Below are positions 10,104 to 18,985 of a stretch of DNA of 64,000 nt, piece by piece. Below the pieces are notes generated by a model, which had not been told where the DNA came from, did no database searches, and saw only the letters and a list, made by a program, of their open reading frames with translations. The stretch is taken from positions 1 to 64,000 of the forward strand of contig NZ_JAIVAH010000028.1 of assembly GCF_020171745.1 (NCBI RefSeq), given 5' to 3'. Each line of letters begins with the position of its first letter. The stretch's first letter is position 1. The position numbers were made by a program, and so were the translations under genes. The DNA is from Prescottella equi. GTDB taxonomy: Bacteria > Actinomycetota > Actinomycetes > Mycobacteriales > Mycobacteriaceae.

Positions 10104-10897
10104 CGCAGGTCCTCCACCGTCGCGATCTTGAACCCGTCGGGCGAGGCGGCGACGGTGATGCGCTGCCGGATGGTGCCGTCCGTGCCGTCGGGCATCCGCA
10201 GCCGGAGATCGACCATGTAGGCGTTCGGGTCCGGGGTGGACGCGATGGTGACGCAGTGCTCGGTGCCGACCTGGACGTCGTCGATCCACTTCTGGATCTC
10301 CGGCACCGGGTTCGGGGTGACCATCAGCGACGCGACCCGACTGCCGTCCCGTTCGGCGTAGTACGCGTGGTCGAAGGCGCGGATCACACCGGGCCCGTTG
10401 TCGACGGTTCCCGGTCCGCGTCCGACGCTCCGGCCCTCGCCCACCTCGTCGGCGCACCAGGCCGTCGAGATCGCCGATGCCCCGGCGGCCGCGGTGTCCT
10501 GTCCCGTCGCCGACGCCCCGGCCACCGGCACGGCCGATCCGGTGGTCTCGCGGTCGCCGCCAGTCACGAAGACGGCGGTCACTGCTCCGACGACGGCCAG
10601 CAGCGAGGCCGCGGCGGCGGCGATGACGATAGGCCTGCGCGTCGGGCGCGCGGTCGGCTCGGGTTCGGGTTCCACGTGCGGTTCGGCGAGCCAGGTGGGC
10701 CGGTGTTCGAAGTCCGACGCCGGCTCCTCGGGAACCGACTCCTCGGAGACACGGTCCTCAGGGGTCGGATCGATGGTGGGCGGATCGGTGGTGATCGGAA
10801 CTGGATGCACGACAGCACTTTCGGCCGACGGCTCCGATTCGTAGTGCTCCGTCACGTCCGGGAACAGCGCGGGTCCGTTCCGGTTGTCGGTCGCCAT
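10100..10897 (-). CDS. Single-pass membrane protein with Pro/Glu-rich cytoplasmic tail
   Basis: This 265-residue protein has an acidic, Pro/Glu-rich N-terminus (1-85), a basic stop-transfer PTRRP, one transmembrane helix at about 89-112 and an exported C-terminal domain of about 150 residues with two cysteines that could pair. The start chosen is the ATG at 10897 behind a GGAGGA site. It overlaps the ParA-like gene by four bases, so the two proteins are probably made in fixed ratio. No family was recognised; the plan resembles anchored partners of envelope NTPases, which is inference. Confidence 0.72.
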   Translation of the reverse strand: MATDNRNGPALFPDVTEHYESEPSAESAVVHPVPITTDPPTIDPTPEDRVSEESVPEEPASDFEHRPTWLAEPHVEPEPEPTARPTRRPIVIAAAAASLLAVVGAVTAVFVTGGDRETTGSAVPVAGASATGQDTAAAGASAISTAWCADEVGEGRSVGRGPGTVDNGPGVIRAFDHAYYAERDGSRVASLMVTPNPVPEIQKWIDDVQVGTEHCVTIASTPDPNAYMVDLRLRMPDGTDGTIRQRITVAASPDGFKIATVEDLR

Positions 10898-10916
10898 TTC
10901 TCCTCCGCGGTGAGCG

Positions 10917-10944
10917 GGTGGGGCGGGATCGTTCCCGCCCCACC
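10917..10944. terminator. Hairpin between the secreted-protein and membrane-protein genes
   Basis: GGTGGGGCGGGA pairs with TCCCGCCCCACC around a tetraloop. It lies seven bases past the stop of the leftward secreted-protein gene and 20 bases before the start of the membrane-protein gene, so it may attenuate read-through. Confidence 0.6.
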
Positions 10945-10950
10945 GATGGG

Positions 10951-12138
10951 TCATGCCTGGACGCCGGCCCCGACGGCCTCGCCGATCATGTTCGCCGCGA
11001 CACCCAGGGACGATTCCTGGACGAACGCGGTGATCCCGGCGTCGATCTGCCCGAGCACCTGCTCGCCGCCGGGCTGCGCCGCCACGAAATCACGTGCCTG
11101 ACGGTCGATTCCGGGCGCAGCGGCCGCGACGTCGCGCACCGCCGACGCGGCGGCGCCGCCGACCGGGTTGCTCTCCAACCGCGCGAGGGTGTCCTGCGTC
11201 TGCGCCGTGACCGCGGGCTGGTCGACGTCGTTGAACAAGCCCCGCACCTCGGCGGGGAATTCCTGCGGCTCGCCGAGGTCGCCGGCGCCGAACATGGTGC
11301 CCGCATGGACACCGGTAGCGCCTCCGACAACCGCCCCGGCCAGAGCGGCCGGGACACCGCCGATCGCCGCGCCTACCGCGGTGCCGAACACGCCGCCCGG
11401 CACCCAGCCGATGCCGGTGACCCACGCCGGAGGGTTGACGGCAGTGACGTATCCACCGATACCACCGCCGACCAACGCAGCCGGAACACCCCAAGTCACG
11501 GCCGTCCCGATCGCACCCGCCGCACCCATGCCCAACTGCGCCGCCGCGAGCCTGTTCGCCCGTGTGGTCTCGACGCCCAGGGAGCGCCAGAACGTCGACA
11601 CCTCGGCCTCGATGACGGCGGAGGTGTTGTTGGTACGTGCGAGGTCGCCGTCGGTGATCCAGTTGGGCTGCGCCACATGGTAGGTGCCCAGTCGAAGGGT
11701 CTCGCGCGGCGCGATGATGGGCGCGGTGGGCTCGACGTACGTGGGCAGGTGCAATTCCTCGAACCGGAGGGGTTCGACGTAGTAGTCGTCGGGCGCGTTG
11801 TAGGTGTTGGTGTCGTAGTCGTAGTTGTCGAGCGCCTGGTACTCGATGTTCTCGTACTGCGCCGGCGGCGCCACCCAGTACACGGGTTCGGGCTGCGCCG
11901 GTGCGGCCGTCACGCCGCCCTGAGTGGTCGGTGTGGACGTCACCCCGCCCTGGGTCAGGGGCGCTTCGCCGACGTCGCCCTGCGTCGGCGGTGCCGTCGT
12001 CACACCGCCCTGCGACGGCAGTTCGTTCGGCGCCGCGGACGCCACCCCCGAGGCCGCCACGACCACCGCGGCCGCGGCGGACGGGACCAGCGCCATCCGT
12101 GCGATCGTGCTGACCCGGCTCTTGCGGTGCTTACCCAT
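10951..12138 (-). CDS. Secreted repeat protein with glycine-zipper-like segment
   Basis: This 395-residue exported protein has a Sec signal peptide at 1-36 (KHRKSR n-region, ASGVASAAP cleavage region). Four degenerate repeats built on TQGGVTxAP occupy about residues 39-80. A Tyr/Asp-rich stretch follows, then a central Gly/Ala-rich hydrophobic block (about 205-290) with repeated GxxxG spacing (GGGIGG, GAAIGG, GAVVGG) that looks membrane-active. The C-terminus is predicted helical. It is first in the leftward set with the membrane and ParA-like genes. No function was recognised; a surface or envelope role is inferred from export and the glycine zipper. Confidence 0.75.
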   Translation of the reverse strand: MGKHRKSRVSTIARMALVPSAAAAVVVAASGVASAAPNELPSQGGVTTAPPTQGDVGEAPLTQGGVTSTPTTQGGVTAAPAQPEPVYWVAPPAQYENIEYQALDNYDYDTNTYNAPDDYYVEPLRFEELHLPTYVEPTAPIIAPRETLRLGTYHVAQPNWITDGDLARTNNTSAVIEAEVSTFWRSLGVETTRANRLAAAQLGMGAAGAIGTAVTWGVPAALVGGGIGGYVTAVNPPAWVTGIGWVPGGVFGTAVGAAIGGVPAALAGAVVGGATGVHAGTMFGAGDLGEPQEFPAEVRGLFNDVDQPAVTAQTQDTLARLESNPVGGAAASAVRDVAAAAPGIDRQARDFVAAQPGGEQVLGQIDAGITAFVQESSLGVAANMIGEAVGAGVQA

Positions 12139-12439
12139 CGAGGATCCCCCTAGTGATTCGAGACTGAGACGTCGCGTTGTTCAGTGCCGCAGCAACCGCT
12201 GGTCCACGGAGGCGGTGAACGCCGATGTCTCGGTCCGGAATGCCTGGAATGCAAACGATGTGCGGGCAGCACGGCCCGCCACGACTCGAACGCGGGCACA
12301 CGAATGCCCGCTCATCCCCCTCGGCAACCTGCCGCCCCCATCACGAAAACGTCCCCCGCCGATCCGGTTCCCCCCGGTCGGTGTTGCTTCGAGCGCGAGA
12401 GTAACAGCAGCGCCCGACCGACGCCGCGTGGCCCTCGCG
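12139..12439. other. Intergenic region upstream of the secreted repeat protein
   Basis: This 301-base stretch must hold the promoter for the leftward secreted-protein gene and the 3' flank of the DUF2277 gene. I see no convincing coding frame, RNA gene or strong hairpin in it. Confidence 0.5.
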
Positions 12440-12727
12440 TCAGCAATCGGCAGTGGTCCCCTTCGCCGCAGCCATCCGCGCGCGCACCTCGGGCCGGCGC
12501 AGCGGCGGGACGGTCTTGGGCGGCTGTCGGCGCGGCGGCAGCACGGCGAGCAGTTCCATCGTCGTGGCGGTGACCTCCTCGACGGCCTTCTCGAAGGCGT
12601 CGCGGTTGGCGTCGGACAGCTTGTGGACGCCGCTGACCTTGCGGATGTACTGGCGGGCGGCGGCCTCGATCTCCTCGGCGGTGGCGGCCGGTTCGAGCCC
12701 ACGCAATTCGGTGATGTTTCGGCACAT
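12440..12727 (-). CDS. DUF2277 family protein
   Basis: This 95-residue protein matches DUF2277: it begins with the diagnostic MCRNI, followed by LRGLEPAATAEEIEAAARQYIRKVSG (family region 8-33) and a helix with DANRDAFEKAVEEV. The C-terminus is basic and Pro-rich. The family is small, conserved in many bacteria and has no established function. It is divergent from the P450 remnant and separated from it by about 100 bases. Confidence 0.85.
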   Translation of the reverse strand: MCRNITELRGLEPAATAEEIEAAARQYIRKVSGVHKLSDANRDAFEKAVEEVTATTMELLAVLPPRRQPPKTVPPLRRPEVRARMAAAKGTTADC

Positions 12728-12831
12728 GCCTCGAACGGTAATCCCGCGTCGGCACCCCCGAAAGGGTGTCGGACGGCGAACCTAGGGCGTACTTTCGGTA
12801 CCACACACCGAACCGGCACCGCGGGGGCACG

Positions 12832-14236
12832 ATGCGCGTCGTTGAGAACTCGAGCACCGCAACCACGGCGGTTCCGCATCCGCCGCGGCGCCTGCCGTTG
12901 CTCGGCGACGTCCTGGGCGTCTCGCTGCATACCCCGGTGCAGGACTCGATGCGGCTCGAGCGGCAACTGGGCCCGATCTTCGAGCGCAAGGCGCTGGGTC
13001 ACCGGTTCGTGTTCGTGTCGGGCGCCGACATGGTCGCGGAGTTGTCGGACGAGTCTCGCTTCGCCAAGAACGTCGCTCCCGGTATCGCCGAGTTGCGCGG
13101 GATCGGCGGCGACGGCCTGTTCACCGCCTTCAACGAGGAGCCCAACTGGGGCAGAGCGCACAATCTGCTGCGTCCGGCGTTCACGCAGGCAGCGATGCTG
13201 CTCGTACCACGACATCATGGTGGCGGTGGCCGGCGAACTCACCGAGCACTGGGACGCGCGGGTCGGTGGGGCGCCGGTGGACGTGTCGTCGGACATGACG
13301 AAGCTGACGCTCGAGACCATCGGGCGCGCGGGGTTCAGCTATTCGTTCGATTCGTTCCGCCGGGAGCGGCCGGATCCGTTCGTCGAGGCGATGGTCCGCG
13401 CACTGACGCATGCCCAGCGGCGCACCTTCCGCAACGTGCCGCTCGTCTCGAAGTTGCTGTACCGCAAGTCCGATCGACAGAACGAACTCGACACCGCCTA
13501 CCTGGCACACGTGGTGGACGAGGTGATCCGGCAGCGTCGCGACAGCGCCACGGAGGGGCCCGAGGATCTGCTCGAGATCATGCTGCGCGCGGCCCGCGAA
13601 GACGACCCGAATCGACTCGACGAGATCAACATTCGCAACCAGGTGGTCACGTTCCTCGTTGCCGGTCACGAAACCACTTCGGGCGCCCTGTCGTTCGCGC
13701 TCCACTATCTCGCCCGCAACCCCGAGGTGCTGGCGAAGGCACGCGCCGAGGTCGATACGGTGTGGGGCGACGGGACGCCGGCCTTCGAACAGGTGGCGAA
13801 ACTGCGGTACGTCCGACGCGTGCTGGACGAGACGCTGCGACTGTGGCCCACTGCTCCCGCCTACGCGCGCGAGGCACGGGAGGACACCGTGCTCGCGGGC
13901 CGCTATCCGATGCGGGCCGGCGAGTGGGTGCTGGTCCTCATCCCGTCACTGCACCGCGACCCGGCCTGGGGAACCGCTCCCGAACGTTTCGACCCGGACC
14001 GCTTCGCCCCCGAACATGTCCGTGGCCGCGCCCCGCACATCTACAAACCGTTCGGGACCGGCGAGCGTGCGTGCATCGGAAGGCAATTCGCGATTCACGA
14101 GGCCGTCCTCGTGCTCGGCACGATCCTGCGCCGTTACGACCTCGCTGCCGATCCCGACTACCAGCTGCGCATCCAGGAGCGGCTGACGCTCATGCCGGTC
14201 GGCTTCACGCTGTCGCTGCGCCGCCGTCGAATCTGA
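12832..14236 (+). pseudogene. Frameshifted CYP102-like cytochrome P450 haem domain
   Basis: Two reading frames together encode one P450. Frame one from the ATG at 12832 gives the N-terminal third up to AFTQAAM; after position 13196-13204 homology continues one frame over from SYHDIMVAVAGEL to the end. The total span of 1405 bases is one base more than 468 codons, so a single inserted base near the CTGCTCG run would explain it. The downstream part has AGHETTSG, ETLRLWP and FGTGERACIGRQFAIHEA, close to the CYP102 haem loop, but no reductase domain follows. A real mutation and a sequencing error cannot be told apart here. Confidence 0.82.
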
Positions 14237-14330
14237 GCCCAGAGGAACATATTCCGGCATTTCGACCACCCGCTGCCGTCGTGCCCACTACCGTGCGCGT
14301 CACACCCGCACCCGAGGAACGGCGAACGAC

Positions 14331-15248
14331 ATGGACTCTCCCCTGGCCACTGTGGCTCTGCCGGCCGCGCTCGCGATCATCATGTTCGGGCTCGGCCTGT
14401 CCCTGACGACCGCCGACTTCGCGCGCGTCGCGCGGCATCCCCGTGTCGTCTCGATCGCGCTCGCGTGCCAGCTGTTGATCCTGCCGGCGATCGCGTTCGG
14501 CCTGGTCCTCCTGTTCGATCTGCCGCCGCTGCTCGCGGTCGGCATGATGGTCCTCGCCGCCTCCCCCGGCGGCACCACCGCCAACCTCTTCAGCCATCTC
14601 TACCGCGGCGACGTCGCGCTCAACATCACACTGACCGCCGTCAATTCGGTGATCGCCGTGGTCACGCTGCCGATCGTCACCAACTTCGCCCTCGGCTACT
14701 TCGACCCCGACACCGGAACCTCGATGGGCCTGCAGTTCGGCAAGGTCCTGCAGGTGTTCGCGATCGTGCTGATCCCGGTCGCGATCGGCATGTTCGTCCG
14801 CGCCCGGTGGACGGACTTCGCACACCGCATGGACAAGCCGGTGCGGATCGCGTCGGCGGTCGTGCTGGTGCTCGTCATCGTCGGCACGATCGCCGCCGAG
14901 AGCGAGAACGTGGGCAGCTACCTCGCCGACGTCGGCGCCATCACCGCACTGTTCTGTGTGGCGAGTCTCGCCGTCGGATATTGGATTCCGAAGCTTCTCG
15001 GTGCCGGACAGCGGCAGTCCATCGCGTGCTCGATGGAGATCGGAGTCCACAACAGCACCCTGGCGATCGCGATCTCGATCAGCGTCCTCGACAGCGTCGA
15101 CATCGCGATCCCCGCCGCCGTCTACGGCGTGGTGATGTTCCCGCTCGCCGCAGCGGTCGGCTGGCTGATCAGCCGGGGCACAGCCACCGAGACGACGGAT
15201 ACCCTCCCGGTCCAGGATCGGACCGAGAGGGCCGCCGAGAGCGGCTGA
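14331..15248 (+). CDS. Bile acid:sodium symporter (BASS) family transporter
   Basis: This 305-residue polytopic membrane protein has about nine or ten helices and BASS-family signatures: GLGLSLTTADF early, AASPGGTTANLFSHLYRGDVALN (conserved region around residues 79-101) and EIGVHNSTLAIAI. Members import bile acids, pantoate or other organic anions with sodium. It starts at an ATG 94 bases after the P450 remnant. A steroid-acid substrate would suit the neighbourhood but is not shown; it lies outside the visible KstR/KstR2 sites. Confidence 0.88.
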   Translation: MDSPLATVALPAALAIIMFGLGLSLTTADFARVARHPRVVSIALACQLLILPAIAFGLVLLFDLPPLLAVGMMVLAASPGGTTANLFSHLYRGDVALNITLTAVNSVIAVVTLPIVTNFALGYFDPDTGTSMGLQFGKVLQVFAIVLIPVAIGMFVRARWTDFAHRMDKPVRIASAVVLVLVIVGTIAAESENVGSYLADVGAITALFCVASLAVGYWIPKLLGAGQRQSIACSMEIGVHNSTLAIAISISVLDSVDIAIPAAVYGVVMFPLAAAVGWLISRGTATETTDTLPVQDRTERAAESG

Positions 15249-15252
15249 CCGC

Positions 15253-16218
15253 TCACGGCACGAGCACGATCGTTCCGTTGGTCGCGCGCTCGTCGATTCG
15301 TCGGTGCGCCGTAGCGATCGCATCGAGAGGAACCGTCGAGTCGATCACGGGCCGGATCGTGCCGTCGACGACGCGGTCGAGGGCCGTCGCGCGAAGGTCG
15401 GCGACGCGCTCGAGCCAGGCCGGCCCGGCACAGGCCGTGACGGTGTGGCCACCGGTGTAGAGATCCGCCGCCACGATTCGGGGCGGCTCCCCGGAGAGCA
15501 TTCCGTACGACAGGAGTCGTCCGCGCAGCGGCGCGAGAACGTCGAGGACACGTCGTGCGGTCTCTCCCCCGATCGAGTCGAACGCCACGTCGATCGGGCA
15601 CCCGCCCGCCGCCGCCTCGAGCGCGCCCGGCCGCTCCAGGTCCGCGTGGTCCACCACCACGTCCGCACCGAACGACACTGCCCGCGTCCGGCTTTCCGCG
15701 CTGCCCGCGGTCCCGATCACACGGCCGGCGCGGCCGCGGAGCAGTTGTGTCAGGTACGCGCCTATCCCGCTACCTGCCGCCTCGACGAGCACGGTCGCGT
15801 CGCGGAGATCACCGGCGCGTTCCACCAGCGCGAGTGCGACGGGCGCTCCCGCGAGCACGGCAGCCGCGTCCACGGCGCCGATCCCGTCGGGTACCTCGAC
15901 GCACTGTTCGACCGGGGCGGCGACGAACTCGGCGTGCGCCCCGATCGCGACCCCGCTCACCGCAGCCCGGGTGCCGACCAGCCGCGGATCGACACCGTCG
16001 CCGACCTCGTCGACCACTCCCACCGCCTGGGAACCGAACACCGCCGGTAGCGATCCCGGCGAGGGCACCAGTCCGGCACGCATCCGTGTCTCGATCCACA
16101 ACACCGGACTGGCCTCGACCCGTATCCGCACGTGCCCGGCGGTGGCGTGCACCTCCTCGACATCGCGCGCCGCCAATTCGTCCGGCCCGCCTGCCTGCGC
16201 CCATACGACCCCACGCAT
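15253..16218 (-). CDS. MDR-family zinc-independent quinone oxidoreductase-like protein
   Basis: This 321-residue medium-chain dehydrogenase has an N-terminal GroES-like domain and a Rossmann domain with VEAAGSGIGAYLTQLLRGRAG (about 147-167, consistent with NADPH binding). The structural zinc cysteines are absent, as in quinone reductase-type enzymes. It ends four bases after the convergent BASS gene and is divergent from a TetR gene with two operator-like repeats between them, so it is a likely target of that regulator. Substrate unknown. Confidence 0.85.
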   Translation of the reverse strand: MRGVVWAQAGGPDELAARDVEEVHATAGHVRIRVEASPVLWIETRMRAGLVPSPGSLPAVFGSQAVGVVDEVGDGVDPRLVGTRAAVSGVAIGAHAEFVAAPVEQCVEVPDGIGAVDAAAVLAGAPVALALVERAGDLRDATVLVEAAGSGIGAYLTQLLRGRAGRVIGTAGSAESRTRAVSFGADVVVDHADLERPGALEAAAGGCPIDVAFDSIGGETARRVLDVLAPLRGRLLSYGMLSGEPPRIVAADLYTGGHTVTACAGPAWLERVADLRATALDRVVDGTIRPVIDSTVPLDAIATAHRRIDERATNGTIVLVP

Positions 16219-16234
16219 CACATCACCCCTTAAA

Positions 16235-16249
16235 TGGACCAACGGTTCA
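16235..16249. promoter_or_regulatory. Operator-like repeat 1 for the adjacent TetR regulator
   Basis: TGGACCAACGGTTCA is an imperfect dyad of the same form as TGGACCGGCGGTCAA 34 bases away. It begins 17 bases upstream of the oxidoreductase start. Confidence 0.55.
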
Positions 16250-16268
16250 GTTAAAGCATGCGTCGATC

Positions 16269-16283
16269 TGGACCGGCGGTCAA
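16269..16283. promoter_or_regulatory. Operator-like repeat 2 for the adjacent TetR regulator
   Basis: TGGACCGGCGGTCAA is a near-perfect dyad (TGGACC/GGTCAA) and a tandem copy of the motif at 16235. It lies 43 bases upstream of the TetR start. Confidence 0.55.
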
Positions 16284-16326
16284 GATATATTCGGTCACCG
16301 ACTTGCAACGGCCCCCAGGAGATTCG

Positions 16327-16902
16327 ATGCCCGACGCGCGACCCGAACGCGCCGACGCCGCCCGAAACCGGCAGGCGATCCTTGCCGCCGCGGAACGTCT
16401 GTTCACCGAGCGCGGGCCCGAACACGTGTCGATCGACCAGATCGCCGCGGCGGCCGGCGTCGGAAAGGCGACGGTGTTCCACCGGTTCGGCAACCGGAAC
16501 GAGCTGGTGCGCGCGGTCGTGTTCGAACACGCGAACGCTCTGCGCGAGGCCGTCCTCGGCGCACCGGCCCCGCTCGGCCCCGGCGCGCCGGCAGGAGACC
16601 GCCTCGTCGCGTTCCTCGCTGCCTTCGCACACCTCATCGTCGATCGCCCCGCACTCATCGCCGCCTACGACGCGGCCGGCGGAGACGAGCGAGCCGACGA
16701 CCTGCACCGCTTCTGGTACGACCACGTGAGCGCACTGATCACCGAGACCCGGCCCGACATCGACCCGGACGCGACGGCCGTACTGCTGCTGGGAATGATC
16801 GGCGGGGTCTCGCGCCCGCTCGCCGCCGGCGGTGCCCGCGCCGAGCGGATCGTCGACTCGATCGAAGCCGTCGCACGCTCGATAGTCGGAGACCGGGCAT
16901 GA
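16327..16902 (+). CDS. TetR/AcrR family regulator
   Basis: This 191-residue regulator has an N-terminal TetR HTH (about 15-60; RQAILAAAERLFTERG ... IAAAAGVGKATVFHRFGNR) and a helical ligand domain. The ATG at 16327 is preferred because AGGAG precedes it; an ATG at 16258 would overlap the second operator repeat. It is divergent from the MDR oxidoreductase and probably represses both. The ligand is unknown. Confidence 0.87.
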   Translation: MPDARPERADAARNRQAILAAAERLFTERGPEHVSIDQIAAAAGVGKATVFHRFGNRNELVRAVVFEHANALREAVLGAPAPLGPGAPAGDRLVAFLAAFAHLIVDRPALIAAYDAAGGDERADDLHRFWYDHVSALITETRPDIDPDATAVLLLGMIGGVSRPLAAGGARAERIVDSIEAVARSIVGDRA

Positions 16903-16938
16903 TGGTGTGACGTAGAGAGCACAGGCTGGAGGCCCACA

Positions 16939-18027
16939 TTGGGTCAACCGTCCTCGCGGGACACGCTCGAACCGCGCCGCCCGGTCCGCTTCTTCACGGC
17001 GCCGACCGGCGCGCGGATCGCGTACGCCCGCACCGGTCGGGGGAAGCCGCTGCTGGTTCCCGCGGCGTGGATCAGCCACCTGGAACTGCTGTGGCAGGAC
17101 CCGGCCTACCGCGACTTCTTCATGCCGCTGTCGGCCGTCCGCACCGTCGTTCAGTACGACCGACCCGGCTGCGGGCTGTCCGATCCGTTGCCGGGACCCG
17201 CGGGCCTGGACGCCGACCTGGCGCTGCTCGAGGCCCTGGCCGATCACCTGGATCTGGAGCGCTTCGATCTGCTGGGCATCTCCCTGGGCGCTCCGGTGTC
17301 GATCGCCTTCGCGGCGCGGTTCCCGCAGCGGGTCGACCGGCTGATCCTGTACGGCGGTTACGCCGACGGCTCGGAGGTCGCCACACCGGAGGTCCGCACC
17401 GCCATGCTGGGCATGATCCGGGCCCACTGGGGGTTGGGGTCGGAGATGCTGGCCGACATCTTCCTGCCGGACGGCGATGCCGCGACCAAGGCGCTGTTCA
17501 CCCGGCTGCAGAAGGAAGCCGCGTCACCCGAACTCGCCGCCGACCTGCTCGCGCAGTGCTACGAGATCGACGTGACCGACCTCCTCGACCGGGTCGCCGC
17601 CCCGACGCTCGTCGTACACCGGCGAGGCGACCGGGCGATCCCCTACCGCGCCGGCCGCGAGCTGGCCGCGCGGATCCCCGGCGCGCGGCTGGTATCGCTG
17701 CCCGGCCACAGCCATTTCCCGCACGTCGGCGACGGCGCCGCCGTCGTCCGAGCGATGCTCGAATTCCTGGGGCACGAGACCACCGCGGCTCCCCCGGAAC
17801 CGCTGGACGAGTTGACCGCGCGGCAGCTGCAGGTGGCGGCGCTCGTCGCGGAGGGCATGACCAACCGGCAGATCGGTCAGCGGCTGGGCATCGAGGAGCG
17901 CTCCGCCGAGGGACACGTCGAGCGCATCCGGCTCCGCCTCGGCGTCACCTCCCGGGCGCAGGTCGCCGCCTGGTGGGCCCGACGGGTCGCGCCCGGCCCG
18001 GGAACCGACGTCGAGGTACCGGATTGA
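16939..18027 (+). CDS. Alpha/beta hydrolase fused to a LuxR-type DNA-binding domain
   Basis: This 362-residue protein combines an alpha/beta hydrolase (about 15-285) with a C-terminal LuxR HTH (about 295-345, LTARQLQVAALVAEGMTNRQIG onward). The hydrolase part keeps the nucleophile elbow GISLGAP (Ser115), a late Asp in HRRGDRAIP and His in GHSHFPH, so catalysis or ligand hydrolysis is possible. A TTG start is inferred from CTGGAGG seven bases upstream; no ATG or GTG fits the domain start. It follows the TetR gene by 36 bases. Such fusions are predicted ligand-responsive regulators; target and ligand are unknown. Confidence 0.82.
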   Translation: MGQPSSRDTLEPRRPVRFFTAPTGARIAYARTGRGKPLLVPAAWISHLELLWQDPAYRDFFMPLSAVRTVVQYDRPGCGLSDPLPGPAGLDADLALLEALADHLDLERFDLLGISLGAPVSIAFAARFPQRVDRLILYGGYADGSEVATPEVRTAMLGMIRAHWGLGSEMLADIFLPDGDAATKALFTRLQKEAASPELAADLLAQCYEIDVTDLLDRVAAPTLVVHRRGDRAIPYRAGRELAARIPGARLVSLPGHSHFPHVGDGAAVVRAMLEFLGHETTAAPPEPLDELTARQLQVAALVAEGMTNRQIGQRLGIEERSAEGHVERIRLRLGVTSRAQVAAWWARRVAPGPGTDVEVPD

Positions 18028-18122
18028 GGTACCGGCTGGGGTGATTCCCGCCTATCCGCCGCCGCGGCGCTCCGCGAGGCTCGTAGTCACATCGACCACG
18101 AACCCGGAAAGGAGCGCCCGCG

Positions 18123-18812
18123 ATGGACGCCAGCCACGATGTACTGCCCTTCGAGCCCCAGGAGTTCGCGCCGAGCGACTTTCGGCCGCATCCGCTCCGC
18201 GGGCCGTTCAACGCCCTGTTCTTCAGCGCGCTCGACCGGTACCAGGACCACCTGCTGCGACCACACAAACAAGCACTCTTCCGCGACCTGCCCCGCACCG
18301 TCGTCGAACTGGGGCCCGGGGTCGGGGCCAACCTGCGCTACCTCCGCCCCGGCACGCGGCTGATCGCCGTCGAACCGAACCCGGCCATGCACGACCGCCT
18401 CCGCGCGCGGGCCGCCCGCGCCCGCATCGATCTCGAACTGCACAGCGTCGGCGCCGAACGGCTCGATCTGCCCGACGCATCGGTGGACGCGGTGATCTCC
18501 AGCCTCGTTCTGTGCACCGTGCCCGACCCCGCCGCCGTCCTCGCCGAGGTGCACCGGGTCCTACGCCCCGGCGGGCTATACGCATTCCTGGAACACGTCG
18601 CCGCGCCGGAGGGCACCCCGCTCCGCCGCCTGCAGCGGGCCGCACGCCGGCCATGGGGTTGGGCGTTCGAAGGCTGCTCGTGTGAGCGGGACCTGCAGTC
18701 AGTCGTCGAGGCTGCCGGATTCGCCGAGACGACCATCGACGCCTACCGGCTGCGCTCGCCGTTCCTACCGGTCAACAGCCAGATCGCCGGCGTCGCCCGC
18801 AAGCGCCCCTGA
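18123..18812 (+). CDS. Class I SAM-dependent methyltransferase
   Basis: This 229-residue methyltransferase of the Methyltransf_11 type shows motif I VVELGPGVGANLRYL, an acidic end of beta-2 in LIAVEPNPAMH, DAVISSLVLCTVPD (motif IV) and VLRPGGLYAFLEH (post-motif region). These are the usual features of ubiquinone/menaquinone-type and small-molecule methyltransferases. AAAGGAG precedes the ATG. It is monocistronic between the hydrolase-LuxR gene and a large inverted repeat. Substrate unknown. Confidence 0.85.
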   Translation: MDASHDVLPFEPQEFAPSDFRPHPLRGPFNALFFSALDRYQDHLLRPHKQALFRDLPRTVVELGPGVGANLRYLRPGTRLIAVEPNPAMHDRLRARAARARIDLELHSVGAERLDLPDASVDAVISSLVLCTVPDPAAVLAEVHRVLRPGGLYAFLEHVAAPEGTPLRRLQRAARRPWGWAFEGCSCERDLQSVVEAAGFAETTIDAYRLRSPFLPVNSQIAGVARKRP

Positions 18813-18826
18813 CCGCACCCCACCAA

Positions 18827-18891
18827 CCGCGTTTTGCGCACTTGTCGCGCTCCGCCGGTCATCCGAGTCGCGATAAGTGCGCAAAACGCGG
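18827..18891. repeat. Large intergenic inverted repeat
   Basis: Arms at 18827-18849 and 18869-18891 are 23 bases long with one mismatch and share the segment GCGTTTTGCGCACTT; the loop is 19 bases. It follows the methyltransferase stop by 14 bases and may act as its terminator, but there is no T-run and the arm sequence looks like a dispersed palindrome. Confidence 0.65.
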
Positions 18892-18921
18892 GGCTACGGA
18901 ACGACGGCGGGCCACGGAACG

Positions 18922-18965
18922 ACGAATGCCCTGCCGGTTCGGAAGTGAACCGGCAGGGCATTCGT
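18922..18965. terminator. Terminator of the kstR2-fadA6 operon
   Basis: Perfect 19-base arms (ACGAATGCCCTGCCGGTTC and its complement) flank a 6-base loop, 20 bases past the fadA6 stop. Confidence 0.85.
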
Positions 18966-18985
18966 GAGCGGGAGGACTGGTCGGA

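Noticed and set aside
12766-14406. Uninterrupted 546-residue frame through the P450 locus
   Set aside because: Only its first third matches P450; after about 13200 the homology is in another frame, so it is treated as a frameshifted gene.
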